From contig NZ_OEST01000007.1 of the NCBI RefSeq assembly GCF_900241005.1, positions 1 through 64,000 of the forward strand: a stretch of DNA of 64,000 nucleotides, given 5' to 3'. Positions 26,728-34,172 of this stretch are shown here, one piece after another. The notes below the pieces were generated by a model. That model worked only from the letters and a program-made list of their open reading frames with translations, was not told the origin of the DNA and did not search any database. This stretch comes from Bacteroides cutis. Lineage in GTDB: Bacteria; Bacteroidota; Bacteroidia; Bacteroidales; Bacteroidaceae. Both the position numbers and the translations under genes were made by a program. Each line of letters opens with the position of its first letter. Position 1 is the first letter of the stretch.

Positions 26728-26735
26728 CTGTCCTT

Positions 26736-27641
26736 TCAACCAATCATCTTTGTCCGATATTCATTCGGTGTGCATCCGACCCGTTTCTTGAACAAACGAC
26801 ACAGATGTTGTGGATATTGAAAACCCAGTGAATAAGCTATCTGGCTTACCATATCTTGAGTGCCGGATATACGATCTTTTGCTATTTCAATCACTTTTTC
26901 CTGAATATATTCTTGCGGAGTTTTTCCGGTTTCTTTTTTAAGCATGTCTCCGAAATAGTTAGGTGAGAGAAACAATTTGTCGGCAAAGTATTTCACTGAA
27001 GGAAGTCCGTCATGTTCGGCTGTAGATCCTTCGAAATATTCGTCCAGCAGATATTCGAAACGGGTCAGTACATCCCGGTTACTTTTACTACGTGTGATAA
27101 ACTGTCGTTCGTAGAAACGCATGCAGTAACCGAGTAGCAATTCGATATATGTAGCAATCAGTGTTTTACTGTGCTTGTCTATATCATGTTCCAGCTCTTT
27201 TCGGATAATTTTTAGACAATCCAATATAATAGTCTGTTCTTCCTCGGATACGTGTAACGCTTCATTGACTTCATACGAGAAAAATGTGTAGTTCTTTATC
27301 GTTTTATTCAATGATGTACCGCGAAGTAGGTCGGGATGAAAGATGATGCCGTATGCATTAGTCTGTATATGCCCGATCGTCGATGTTGTCTCTGCTGTTT
27401 GTCCAGGAGCGAAACAGACAATAGTCCCTTTTTCGTAATCGTACTTTTGGCGGCCATACTTGATGTCACATGCCTTTTCCAATTTCAAAAATAGGGCGTA
27501 CACACCATAGTTAAGGCGTATGGTGTCCACCGCGCGGGTTGCTTCATTGAGATTGATGACGCTGACTAACGGATGCAGGGTTTCAAAGCCGTATAAACGG
27601 TTGTATTGATCTACGTTGTCTAAGTTGAGTATCTTATCCAT
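26736..27641 (-). CDS. AraC-family regulator, first of a tandem pair
   Basis: A 301-residue paralogue of the next gene with the same cupin-like sensor and C-terminal double helix-turn-helix (about 200-300, SQIAYSLGFQYPQHLCRLFKKRVGCTPNEYR). The start ATG gives the same length as the sister protein; an upstream in-frame TTG would add 11 residues. It is transcribed away from the MATE gene. Its own promoter carries a half copy of the element repeated before the MATE and hydrolase genes, which points to autoregulation. The inducer is unknown. Confidence 0.88.
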   Translation of the reverse strand: MDKILNLDNVDQYNRLYGFETLHPLVSVINLNEATRAVDTIRLNYGVYALFLKLEKACDIKYGRQKYDYEKGTIVCFAPGQTAETTSTIGHIQTNAYGIIFHPDLLRGTSLNKTIKNYTFFSYEVNEALHVSEEEQTIILDCLKIIRKELEHDIDKHSKTLIATYIELLLGYCMRFYERQFITRSKSNRDVLTRFEYLLDEYFEGSTAEHDGLPSVKYFADKLFLSPNYFGDMLKKETGKTPQEYIQEKVIEIAKDRISGTQDMVSQIAYSLGFQYPQHLCRLFKKRVGCTPNEYRTKMIG

Positions 27642-27670
27642 ATTCTCTATGTCTCTATGTTCTTCACCGC

Positions 27671-27679
27671 GCAAAATTA
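27671..27679 (-). promoter_or_regulatory. -7 box of the araC pair
   Basis: TAATTTTGC on the minus strand, 29 bases before the start codon. Confidence 0.6.
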
Positions 27680-27700
27680 GATGATTATATTGATATTGTC

Positions 27701-27715
27701 ATAACCCCAATTACG
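27701..27715 (-). promoter_or_regulatory. Operator element, half copy before the araC pair
   Basis: CGTAATTGGGGTTAT on the minus strand matches the first half of the 35-bp element seen twice on the plus strand. It starts 36 bases before the -7 box, 21 bases (two helical turns) closer than in the two full copies. Confidence 0.6.
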
Positions 27716-27763
27716 GATAATGTAACCTTGACTACAGATTCATGCCGTTTTTCCCGAAAATCA

Positions 27764-27798
27764 TGTAATTGAGGTTATAACATCTGTAATTCATCTAC
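27764..27798 (+). promoter_or_regulatory. Operator element, full copy before the MATE gene
   Basis: Two half-sites, TGTAATTGAGGTTATA and TGTAATTCATCTAC, begin 21 bases apart, the direct-repeat geometry usual for AraC-type dimers. The element begins exactly 57 bases before the -7 box, as does the copy before the hydrolase gene. Confidence 0.7.
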
Positions 27799-27820
27799 AT
27801 TGTATTTTTAGGCATACGTT

Positions 27821-27829
27821 TAATTTTGC
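27821..27829 (+). promoter_or_regulatory. -7 box of the MATE gene
   Basis: TAATTTTGC, identical to the -7 box of the divergent araC pair; a weak TTG lies about 18 bases upstream. Confidence 0.6.
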
Positions 27830-27871
27830 ATCAAGAAACTGAAACACTAAATTCGATAAAATCAAGAGATA

Positions 27872-27952
27872 ATGAAACGTATATCATTCGTCATGATTGC
27901 AAGTTCGTTTGTCTTGGGAACAACTACCGTTACGGATGAGGAGACAGACTGA
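27872..27952 (+). pseudogene. 26-residue signal-peptide-like ORF overlapping the MATE start
   Basis: ATG opens a frame for MKRISFVMIASSFVLGTTTV plus six residues, ending in TGA inside the MATE gene. It has the charge, hydrophobic core and length of a secretion signal but no mature protein, and it overlaps the MATE ATG by 17 bases. AAGAGAT lies just before its start. Most likely it is the remnant of an exported-protein gene fused to the MATE promoter by deletion; it could also serve as a translated leader for the MATE gene. Confidence 0.5.
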
Positions 27953-29357
27953 TAAAACAAACGCCCTGCTTGCGTCAATCCGTGATGGTAAACCGATGAC
28001 ACTGCGACAACAGCTACGTCTGACCGTATTGCTCAGTATTCCTGCTATCATCGCGCAACTTTCCTCTATTGTCATGCAGTATATCGATGCGGCGATGGTG
28101 GGACACCTCGGAGCCGAGGCATCGGCTTCCATCGGACTGGTATCGACGACCACATGGCTCTTCTGGGGGTTGTGCGTGGCTGCTGCTACGGGATTCTCCG
28201 TACAGGTGGCACATAAAATCGGAGCGGGTGATATGCAGGGAGCGCGTGTCGTGTTGCGGCAGTCACTGACCGCCACACTTGTTTTCAGTCTGTTGTTGGC
28301 CGTGCTTGGTGCTTCAATCAGTGGTATGCTTCCCCATTGGTTGGGAGGCGATGTTTCCATACGCCGGGACTCGTCGCTCTATTTCTTCATCTTCTCCCTC
28401 TTCCTTCCTGCTTTGCAGATGAATTTCCTTGCAGGTGGCATGTTGCGTTGTAGCGGAAATATGCACGTGCCAAGTCTGTTGGGGGTGGCGATGTGCATAC
28501 TGGATGTTATTTTTAATTTTTTTCTGATTTTCCCTTCGCGGGAATGGCATGTGGCGGGTATCTCTTTCAGGATGCCGGGTGCAGGATTGGGTGTGGAGGG
28601 TGCAGCACTGGGTACGGCTGCTGCCGAAGCGGTGGTTGCCGGGATATTATTGTGGTATCTTTGGACCCGTTCCGATGAATTGAAGTTGAGGGGAGAGCAA
28701 GGGAGTTTCCGCCCAGAGACAACAACCTTGAGAAAAGCTCTTCGTATAGGGATTCCTATGGGGATAGAGCATTTCGTGATTTGTGGTGCGCAAATCATGA
28801 CGACTGTTATCGTGGCACCGCTGGGTGTCTTCGCCATCGCGGCCAATTCGTTTGCCATCACGGCTGAGAGTCTTTGCTATATGCCCGGTTATGGGATTGC
28901 TGATGCTGCCACTACATTGGTCGGGCAGAGTATCGGTGCCGGTCGCCGGGGACTGACCCGAAGTTTCGCCAGCATCACCGTACTTATGGGAATGGGAATC
29001 ATGGGGTTGATGGGCGTACTCATGTATGTGTTCGCACCCCAGATTATCGGTTTGATGACTCCCGTCGGGGAGATCCGGGAATTGGGCGTGATGGCTTTGC
29101 GTATCGAAGCGTTCGCCGAACCGATGTTTGCGGCTTCGATTGTCGCTTACGGGGTCTTCGTCGGAGCGGCCGACACGCTTGTGCCGTGCCTGATGAATTT
29201 CTTCAGCATCTGGGCGGTGCGTTTGGCACTGGCCACTTTACTCGCTCCGTCATTAGGACTGAAAGGAGTATGGATTGCCATGTGTGTCGAACTGTGTTTC
29301 CGGGGTCTGATTTTCCTTGTCCGCCTGAAACGGGAACGATGGATGAAAAAAGTATAA
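27936..29357 (+). CDS. MATE-family multidrug/metabolite efflux transporter
   Basis: A 473-residue inner-membrane exporter of the MATE (NorM/DinF-like) superfamily using a Na+ or H+ gradient. It has about 12 membrane segments in two halves; segment 1 contains LSIPAIIAQLSSIVMQYIDAAMVGHLG and the second half starts near LRIGIPMGIEHFVICGAQ. The ATG was preferred over an in-frame TTG 13 codons upstream. Base composition is visibly richer in G and C than that of the flanking chromosomal genes. It lies first in the AraC-controlled block, suggesting export of the compound that the downstream enzymes handle. Confidence 0.92.
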   Translation: MRRQTDKTNALLASIRDGKPMTLRQQLRLTVLLSIPAIIAQLSSIVMQYIDAAMVGHLGAEASASIGLVSTTTWLFWGLCVAAATGFSVQVAHKIGAGDMQGARVVLRQSLTATLVFSLLLAVLGASISGMLPHWLGGDVSIRRDSSLYFFIFSLFLPALQMNFLAGGMLRCSGNMHVPSLLGVAMCILDVIFNFFLIFPSREWHVAGISFRMPGAGLGVEGAALGTAAAEAVVAGILLWYLWTRSDELKLRGEQGSFRPETTTLRKALRIGIPMGIEHFVICGAQIMTTVIVAPLGVFAIAANSFAITAESLCYMPGYGIADAATTLVGQSIGAGRRGLTRSFASITVLMGMGIMGLMGVLMYVFAPQIIGLMTPVGEIRELGVMALRIEAFAEPMFAASIVAYGVFVGAADTLVPCLMNFFSIWAVRLALATLLAPSLGLKGVWIAMCVELCFRGLIFLVRLKRERWMKKV

Positions 29358-29366
29358 AATGATGTC

Positions 29367-29401
29367 TGTAATTGGGGTTATACAATCTGTAATCCATCTA
29401 C
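29367..29401 (+). promoter_or_regulatory. Operator element, full copy before the hydrolase gene
   Basis: TGTAATTGGGGTTATA and TGTAATCCATCTAC, half-sites 21 bases apart. It differs from the MATE copy at only a few positions and has the same 57-base distance to the -7 box. Further TGTAATC and TGTAAC words follow before the promoter. Confidence 0.7.
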
Positions 29402-29423
29402 CGGCTTTCTCTGTAATCTGCTG

Positions 29424-29432
29424 TAACTTTGC
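29424..29432 (+). promoter_or_regulatory. -7 box of the hydrolase operon
   Basis: TAACTTTGC, 41 bases before the ATG. No -33 TTTG is visible, as expected of an activator-dependent promoter. Confidence 0.6.
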
Positions 29433-29473
29433 AATGTGAAAAGAAAACAAGAAACATTAAAATCACAGCGATT

Positions 29474-30535
29474 ATGAAACGAATTACAATTTTAATTGCC
29501 GCTTTTTTCAACCTCTTTGGTCTGACGGAAAGTCTGGCGCAAAACACTCAAAGTAACAGAAATATGGAACAGTTAAATCTGACACAGGAATGGGACAAGA
29601 CGTTCCCGAAGAGCGACAAGGTGAATCACAAGAAAGTGACCTTTATAAACCGTTATGGTATCACGCTCGCCGCCGACTTGTATGTACCGAAAACGACCGC
29701 TGTAGGAAAACTGCCGGCCATCGCTGTCAGTGGTCCGTTCGGGGCTGTAAAGGAACAGTCGTCGGGGTTGTATGCTCAGACACTTGCCGAACGAGGATTC
29801 CTGACGATTGCTTTCGATCCTTCGTTCACAGGAGAAAGCGGCGGACAGCCTCGTAGCGTGGCTTCGCCGGACATCAACATCGAAGACTTCTCGGCTGCGG
29901 TAGATTACCTTGCGACACGTCCGGATGTGGATGTCGAGCGTATCGGTATCATTGGTATTTGTGGCTGGGGTGGATTTGCCATCAACGCGGCTGCGGGCGA
30001 CACACGCATCAAAGCGACGGTGGCTTCCACGATGTACGACATTAGCCGCTGTACGGCAAACGGTTATTTCGATGCCGCCGACAATGCGGATGCACGCTAC
30101 AAAATGCGTCAGGAATTCAACGCCCAACGCACGGAAGACTATCGTACAGGCACTTATCTCCGTACCGTGATGAACCCGAAACCTGCTGACGACGCGCCGC
30201 AGTTCATGAAGGATTATTACGACTATTACAAGACTGAACGAGGCTATCATTCCCGTTCCATCAACTCCGGTCTGGGCTGGAACAAGACCTCAAATCTTGC
30301 ATTTCTCAACACACCTATCCTTTCGTATGCCGATGAAATCCGTAGTGCTGTGTTACTTATTCATGGCGAGAAAGCCCACTCCCGTTATTTTAGTGAAGAT
30401 ACTTTCAAGAAGTTGAAAGGCGACAATAAGGAACTGATGATTATTCCTGGTGCCGTACATACGGATTTGTATGACCGGACGGATATTATTCCGTTCGACA
30501 AACTGGAGGAATTTTTCAAAGAGTACTTGAAATAG
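29474..30535 (+). CDS. Exported alpha/beta hydrolase with Cys nucleophile (dienelactone-hydrolase-like)
   Basis: A 353-residue secreted hydrolase; signal peptide KRITILIAAFFNLFGLTESLAQ. The core has GITLAADLYVPK, the oxyanion segment VSGPFGAVKEQ, and the nucleophile elbow GICGWGG with Cys163 in place of the common Ser, as in dienelactone hydrolases. A predicted acid lies near the ILSYADEIRSAVLLIHGEKAHS segment, and the catalytic His is in PGAVHTDLYD. In-frame codons upstream of the chosen ATG lack a signal sequence. It is the first gene after its own operator copy and heads the operon through patB. The substrate is unknown. Confidence 0.85.
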   Translation: MKRITILIAAFFNLFGLTESLAQNTQSNRNMEQLNLTQEWDKTFPKSDKVNHKKVTFINRYGITLAADLYVPKTTAVGKLPAIAVSGPFGAVKEQSSGLYAQTLAERGFLTIAFDPSFTGESGGQPRSVASPDINIEDFSAAVDYLATRPDVDVERIGIIGICGWGGFAINAAAGDTRIKATVASTMYDISRCTANGYFDAADNADARYKMRQEFNAQRTEDYRTGTYLRTVMNPKPADDAPQFMKDYYDYYKTERGYHSRSINSGLGWNKTSNLAFLNTPILSYADEIRSAVLLIHGEKAHSRYFSEDTFKKLKGDNKELMIIPGAVHTDLYDRTDIIPFDKLEEFFKEYLK

Positions 30536-30611
30536 AGGGAAACTTCCAATATAAAGTAAACCGGAAGAAGATCCTCGTCCCACGATAATTGAGACAATAT
30601 GTCAGGGTAAC

Positions 30612-30832
30612 GGGAAAAATGTTCTTGTGCTGATGAGTGTCGGTATGCGACAAGATAACACAGACTGTCTGACCTATGCCTGTATCAAAAGGTTGTCCGA
30701 GAAAGGACACACCGTGACGAAAGTGTATCTGGGTAGTATGCGTATACTGGGATGCTGGGGATATAGGGCTTGCTAGCTCAAATTGCACCTGAACATCTTG
30801 AAAAAGTCTGTAAAATGGGATTGGAATTGTAA
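30612..30832 (+). pseudogene. Decayed NAD(P)H-dependent flavin reductase (flavodoxin-like)
   Basis: Translating this stretch gives an N-terminal piece, KNVLVLMSVGMRQDNTDC then a helix ending SEKGHTVTKVYLG, and GCWGYRAC before a stop. It resembles the opening beta-alpha-beta and CxxCxxC region of FMN-reductase/iron-sulfur flavoproteins. A second frame then supplies a C-terminal piece, IAPEHLEKVCKMGLEL, with its stop. The middle of the gene is missing, and stops and a frame change separate the pieces. It is a deletion remnant lying within the hydrolase operon. Confidence 0.6.
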
Positions 30833-30853
30833 GATCTTACAATAGAATAAGAT

Positions 30854-31438
30854 ATGAACAAGTATTTGATTATAATGGTCTTAGCGTCTATGACAGCTAT
30901 ATTTGTATTGACTGTATGCAGTCCGGATGATGAACTTATAACGGAGACTTCTGTCGTACCCGTTCTTGATCCTGAAGAACCGGGAGACGATGACAATTCC
31001 GGAAACGGAAGTGACAATAACGGGAATGATAAAGGGAATAATGGTGACGAAAATAATGGAGGGGAAAACGAAATGAACAGAAACATTACAGTCCGTGTGG
31101 GCGACTATAGCTTTTCTGTCACACTTGAGGACAATGCCACGGCACACGCTTTTACCGCTTTGCTGCCTATGACGGTGACGATGAATGAAATGAACGGTAA
31201 CGAAAAATATCATTATCTGTCGGAAAATCTGCCCACAGACAGCTACCGACCCGGCACAATCCGTAATGGAGACCTGATGCTCTACGGTTCCAGTTGTGTT
31301 GTTCTCTTTTATGAAACCTTCTCGTCGTCTTACAGCTACACCCATATAGGACGGCTCGATAATCCGTCAGGGCTGGCTTCGGCTCTCGGAAGAGGCAATG
31401 TGAACGTGACTTTTGAAATCAATATGACTGATAACTAA
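30854..31438 (+). CDS. Cyclophilin-like domain lipoprotein
   Basis: A 194-residue lipoprotein (acceptor Cys22, LTVC) with a long Asp/Asn/Gly-rich linker (about 40-72) that lifts the domain off the membrane. The C-terminal domain (about 75-194) matches the small cyclophilin-like family: FSVTLEDNATAHAFTALLPMTVTMNEMNGNEKYHYL, then GDLMLYGSSCVVLFYETF and YTHIGRLDNPSGL. These domains lack proven prolyl-isomerase activity and often accompany flavodoxin genes, as the decayed one just upstream suggests. It is followed 13 bases later by the DUF3737 gene. Confidence 0.82.
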   Translation: MNKYLIIMVLASMTAIFVLTVCSPDDELITETSVVPVLDPEEPGDDDNSGNGSDNNGNDKGNNGDENNGGENEMNRNITVRVGDYSFSVTLEDNATAHAFTALLPMTVTMNEMNGNEKYHYLSENLPTDSYRPGTIRNGDLMLYGSSCVVLFYETFSSSYSYTHIGRLDNPSGLASALGRGNVNVTFEINMTDN

Positions 31439-31451
31439 AATAATATTCTAA

Positions 31452-32318
31452 ATGAAACTGATTAAAGATACTGAATTCGGGGGCGAGCGTCCCTTATTCG
31501 AGTCCCATGATCTCCGTTTGGAGAATGTGATTATCCGTGCCGGTGAATCGGCCATCAAAGAGTGTAGCAATATCGAAGCTGTAGCTTGTCGTTTCGAGGG
31601 TAACTATCCCTTCTGGCATGTACACGGTTTCAAAATCGACCACTGTTATTTCGATGTCGGAGGGCGTTCGGCCTTGTGGTACTCCGACCACCTGAAGATG
31701 ACCGACACGATTATCGATGCACCGAAGATGTTCCGTGAGATGGACGAAATAAACATTGAGAACGTAACAATGAACGATGCCGATGAAGTGTTCTGGCGTT
31801 GCAATGGCATCCGCATCAAGAATCTCAAACTTCATGGCGGTACCTATCCTTTCATGTTCAGCAACGATATTTATGTGGACGGATTAGAGAGTGACAGCAA
31901 ATATGTGTTTCAGTACGTGAAGAATGTGGAAATTCATCATGCCAAGATCACGACGAAGGATGCGTTCTGGGAAGTGGAGAATGTGACCATCTACGATTCT
32001 GATCTCAACGGTGAGTACCTCGGCTGGCACTCGAAGAACCTGCGACTGGTCAATTGCCATATTACCGGTGAGCAACCACTCTGCTATGCACACGACCTCA
32101 TACTTGAGAACTGTACCTTCGGACCGGATTGTGACCGTGCATTCGAGTACAGCACGTTGCAGGCCGATATTCGAGGAACCATCACGAATATCAAGAACCC
32201 GATGTCGGGACGTATTGTGGCCGACGAGTTCGGTTCCATAACTATAGACGAGAATATCAAGGCTCCTGCTGATTGTGAAATCCGTCTCAGGGACGAGCGT
32301 ACCTGTTTCACCGATTAA
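31452..32318 (+). CDS. DUF3737 beta-helix protein
   Basis: A 288-residue protein with no signal peptide, built of short repeats of the form LRLENVIIRAGESAIKECSNIEA and FWHVHGFKIDHCYF, consistent with a right-handed beta-helix. It matches DUF3737, a family of unknown function often encoded with AraC regulators, flavodoxins and PatB-type lyases. It is in the middle of the operon with 13- and 11-base gaps on either side. It is probably cytosolic. No catalytic motif is recognisable. Confidence 0.85.
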   Translation: MKLIKDTEFGGERPLFESHDLRLENVIIRAGESAIKECSNIEAVACRFEGNYPFWHVHGFKIDHCYFDVGGRSALWYSDHLKMTDTIIDAPKMFREMDEINIENVTMNDADEVFWRCNGIRIKNLKLHGGTYPFMFSNDIYVDGLESDSKYVFQYVKNVEIHHAKITTKDAFWEVENVTIYDSDLNGEYLGWHSKNLRLVNCHITGEQPLCYAHDLILENCTFGPDCDRAFEYSTLQADIRGTITNIKNPMSGRIVADEFGSITIDENIKAPADCEIRLRDERTCFTD

Positions 32319-32329
32319 GACGAAGACAC

Positions 32330-33517
32330 ATGAAATACGACTTCGATGAACGAATTTCGCGACGGGGAACTGATTCCTATAAATGGGACAGTGCCGAGAA
32401 TGAAAATGTATTGCCGATGTGGGTGGCTGATATGGATTTCCGTACAGCCCCTGTCATCATCGATGCTTTGCGTCGACGTGTAGAACACGGTATCTTCGGT
32501 TATACCCGTGTGCCTGACAGCTATTATGAAGCTGTTACGAGTTGGTTCGCACGCCGTCACGATTGGAAGATTGACCGCGAATGGATAATTTACACACCGG
32601 GTGTAGTCCCAGCCATATCGGCAGTTATCAAGGCTTTGACCGTGCCTGGTGACAAGGTGCTGGCGCAGACTCCCGTCTATAATTGTTTCTTTTCATCTAT
32701 CCGTAACAATGGGTGTGAAATGGTCTCTTCGCCGTTGGTCTTTGCAGGTAATACTTACACGATTGATTATGAAGATCTGGAACGTAAAGTCGCCGATCCA
32801 AAAGTGAAGGTAATGTTGCTGTGCAATCCTCATAATCCTACCGGAAAGGTATGGAGACGTGAGGAACTGGTACGTATCGGAGAAATCTGTATCCGTTACG
32901 GCGTTACGGTCGTTTCGGACGAAATCCATTGCGAGTTGGTTTTCCCAGGACACCGTTACACGCCGTTTGCTTCTATCTCAGAAAATTTCCTACGGCATTC
33001 CGTTACCTGCATATCCCCCAGTAAGGCGTTCAATATCGCCGGGTTGCAGATTGCGAACATTGTCTGCTCCGATGCCGAGTACCGGGCGAAAATCGATCGT
33101 GCTATCAACGATAACGAGGTATGCGATGTCAATCCGTTCGGTATAATTACTACCCAAGCAGCTTACAATGAAGGGGAAGAGTGGCTGAACCAACTCATCG
33201 AGTATCTGCATGCCAATTATCTCTATATGCGGGGGTTCTGTCGTGAACATTTGCCGGGATTTCCTATCACGGTCTTGGAGGGAACCTATCTCATCTGGAT
33301 GGACTGCCGCAAACTCGGCATATCCTCGGATGAACTCGAACGGAGATTGGTTGCCGAAGCCCGATTGTGGCTCAATGCTGGAACGATGTACGGCGCAGAG
33401 GGTGAAGGGTTCATGCGTTGGAATATCGCCTGCCCACGTACTACACTGACAGAAGGATTGAAGCGTTTTAGCCGTTTTATACATAGTAATCATATTGGCG
33501 ATAAACACTATACGTAA
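32330..33517 (+). CDS. MalY/PatB-family PLP C-S lyase or aminotransferase
   Basis: A 395-residue fold-type I PLP enzyme beginning KYDFDERISRRGTDSYKWD, the MalY/PatB hallmark. Its PLP lysine is Lys232 (ISPSKAFNIAGLQ), and LLCNPHNPTGKVW and the C-terminal RWNIACPRTTLTEGLKRF are in place. Family members cleave cystathionine or cysteine conjugates (beta-lyase), and some act as regulators. It is the last gene of the hydrolase operon, 11 bases after DUF3737. In this setting it may cleave thiol conjugates, which is inference. Confidence 0.9.
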   Translation: MKYDFDERISRRGTDSYKWDSAENENVLPMWVADMDFRTAPVIIDALRRRVEHGIFGYTRVPDSYYEAVTSWFARRHDWKIDREWIIYTPGVVPAISAVIKALTVPGDKVLAQTPVYNCFFSSIRNNGCEMVSSPLVFAGNTYTIDYEDLERKVADPKVKVMLLCNPHNPTGKVWRREELVRIGEICIRYGVTVVSDEIHCELVFPGHRYTPFASISENFLRHSVTCISPSKAFNIAGLQIANIVCSDAEYRAKIDRAINDNEVCDVNPFGIITTQAAYNEGEEWLNQLIEYLHANYLYMRGFCREHLPGFPITVLEGTYLIWMDCRKLGISSDELERRLVAEARLWLNAGTMYGAEGEGFMRWNIACPRTTLTEGLKRFSRFIHSNHIGDKHYT

Positions 33518-33526
33518 CAGGTATAT

Positions 33527-33610
33527 TTATTCCTGTACATACTGTTTGTGAGAACAATGTACTACTTTCTTGAATATTTTGCTGAAACTCTGTGTGCTTT
33601 GGAACCCATC
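33527..33610 (-). pseudogene. Remnant of an AraC-type C-terminus
   Basis: The minus strand encodes GFQSTQSFSKIFKKVVHCSHKQYVQE before a stop (given here in pieces: GFQSTQSFSKIFKK and VVHCSHKQYVQE). This fits the end of an AraC helix-turn-helix domain (GFxSxxxFSxxFKKxxGxSPxxY). Upstream the frame is interrupted at once. It suggests a third regulator was once present at the right border of the block. Confidence 0.4.
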
Positions 33611-34119
33611 AATGTTTCAGTCCGAAAGTCTGGTAGAGATTGAGGAGGAATTCAGAGGTGAAATTCACTTTCAATGTTACATAGCCAAATCTGACTTCTC
33701 ATAGGTGGGGCCTTCTTAGTAAGTCTCATATCGTATAGAATTAATCTGATACGAAGTTAGTTATATTGTAGAGGGAAACTAATGTAAACTAAATGTTTTT
33801 GATTTTGAAGGTAGAGGTGTAAATTAAATAATATAAAGTTGTATGATTGAAGCGATTTCGTCATATGTCATTAATAATATAAGAGTAAGAGGGGTTTAAT
33901 ATGATATGTGTTAATACATAGCTATTTATGAATATTTTACCTTGCTGTGACGGTATAGATACCTCGTCATAAGTAACGTCATAGAATTAGCAATAATGTG
34001 GCAATTTGTAGAGAATTTATAGAGTATAATATAGGACACCGTCACAATTGATAAGGTGATGATACTAAATGATAGACAAAGGTGAGTAGAGCAAGGATAG
34101 CGTGGAAGTCTGTTAAAAC
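33611..34119. other. Gene-less AT-rich stretch
   Basis: About 510 bases without a supportable gene, between the PatB operon and the GGGtGRT operon. Stops are frequent in all frames and base composition drops back to AT-rich. It contains small inverted words (for example ATCGTAT and ATACGA), but nothing I can name. It probably marks the edge of the GC-richer block. Confidence 0.5.
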
Positions 34120-34152
34120 AAGAAGAGCCTTCCCTAAGGAAAGCTCTTCGTT
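34120..34152 (-). terminator. Terminator after the GGGtGRT operon
   Basis: Arms GAAGAGCCTTCC and GGAAAGCTCTTC with loop CTAA, one G-U pair, followed on the minus strand by TTGTTTTAAC. It lies about 20 bases after the stop. Confidence 0.75.
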
Positions 34153-34172
34153 ATAATCTGTATATCAGATGA

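Noticed and set aside
27884..28861. Antisense frames of about 160 codons across the MATE gene
   Set aside because: They are shadows of the MATE gene; the sense frame has 12 membrane segments and family motifs.
29573..30250. Long antisense reading frame of 225 codons
   Set aside because: It lies wholly opposite the alpha/beta hydrolase, whose catalytic motifs are intact; the antisense protein shows no domain and arises from the GC-rich codon pattern.
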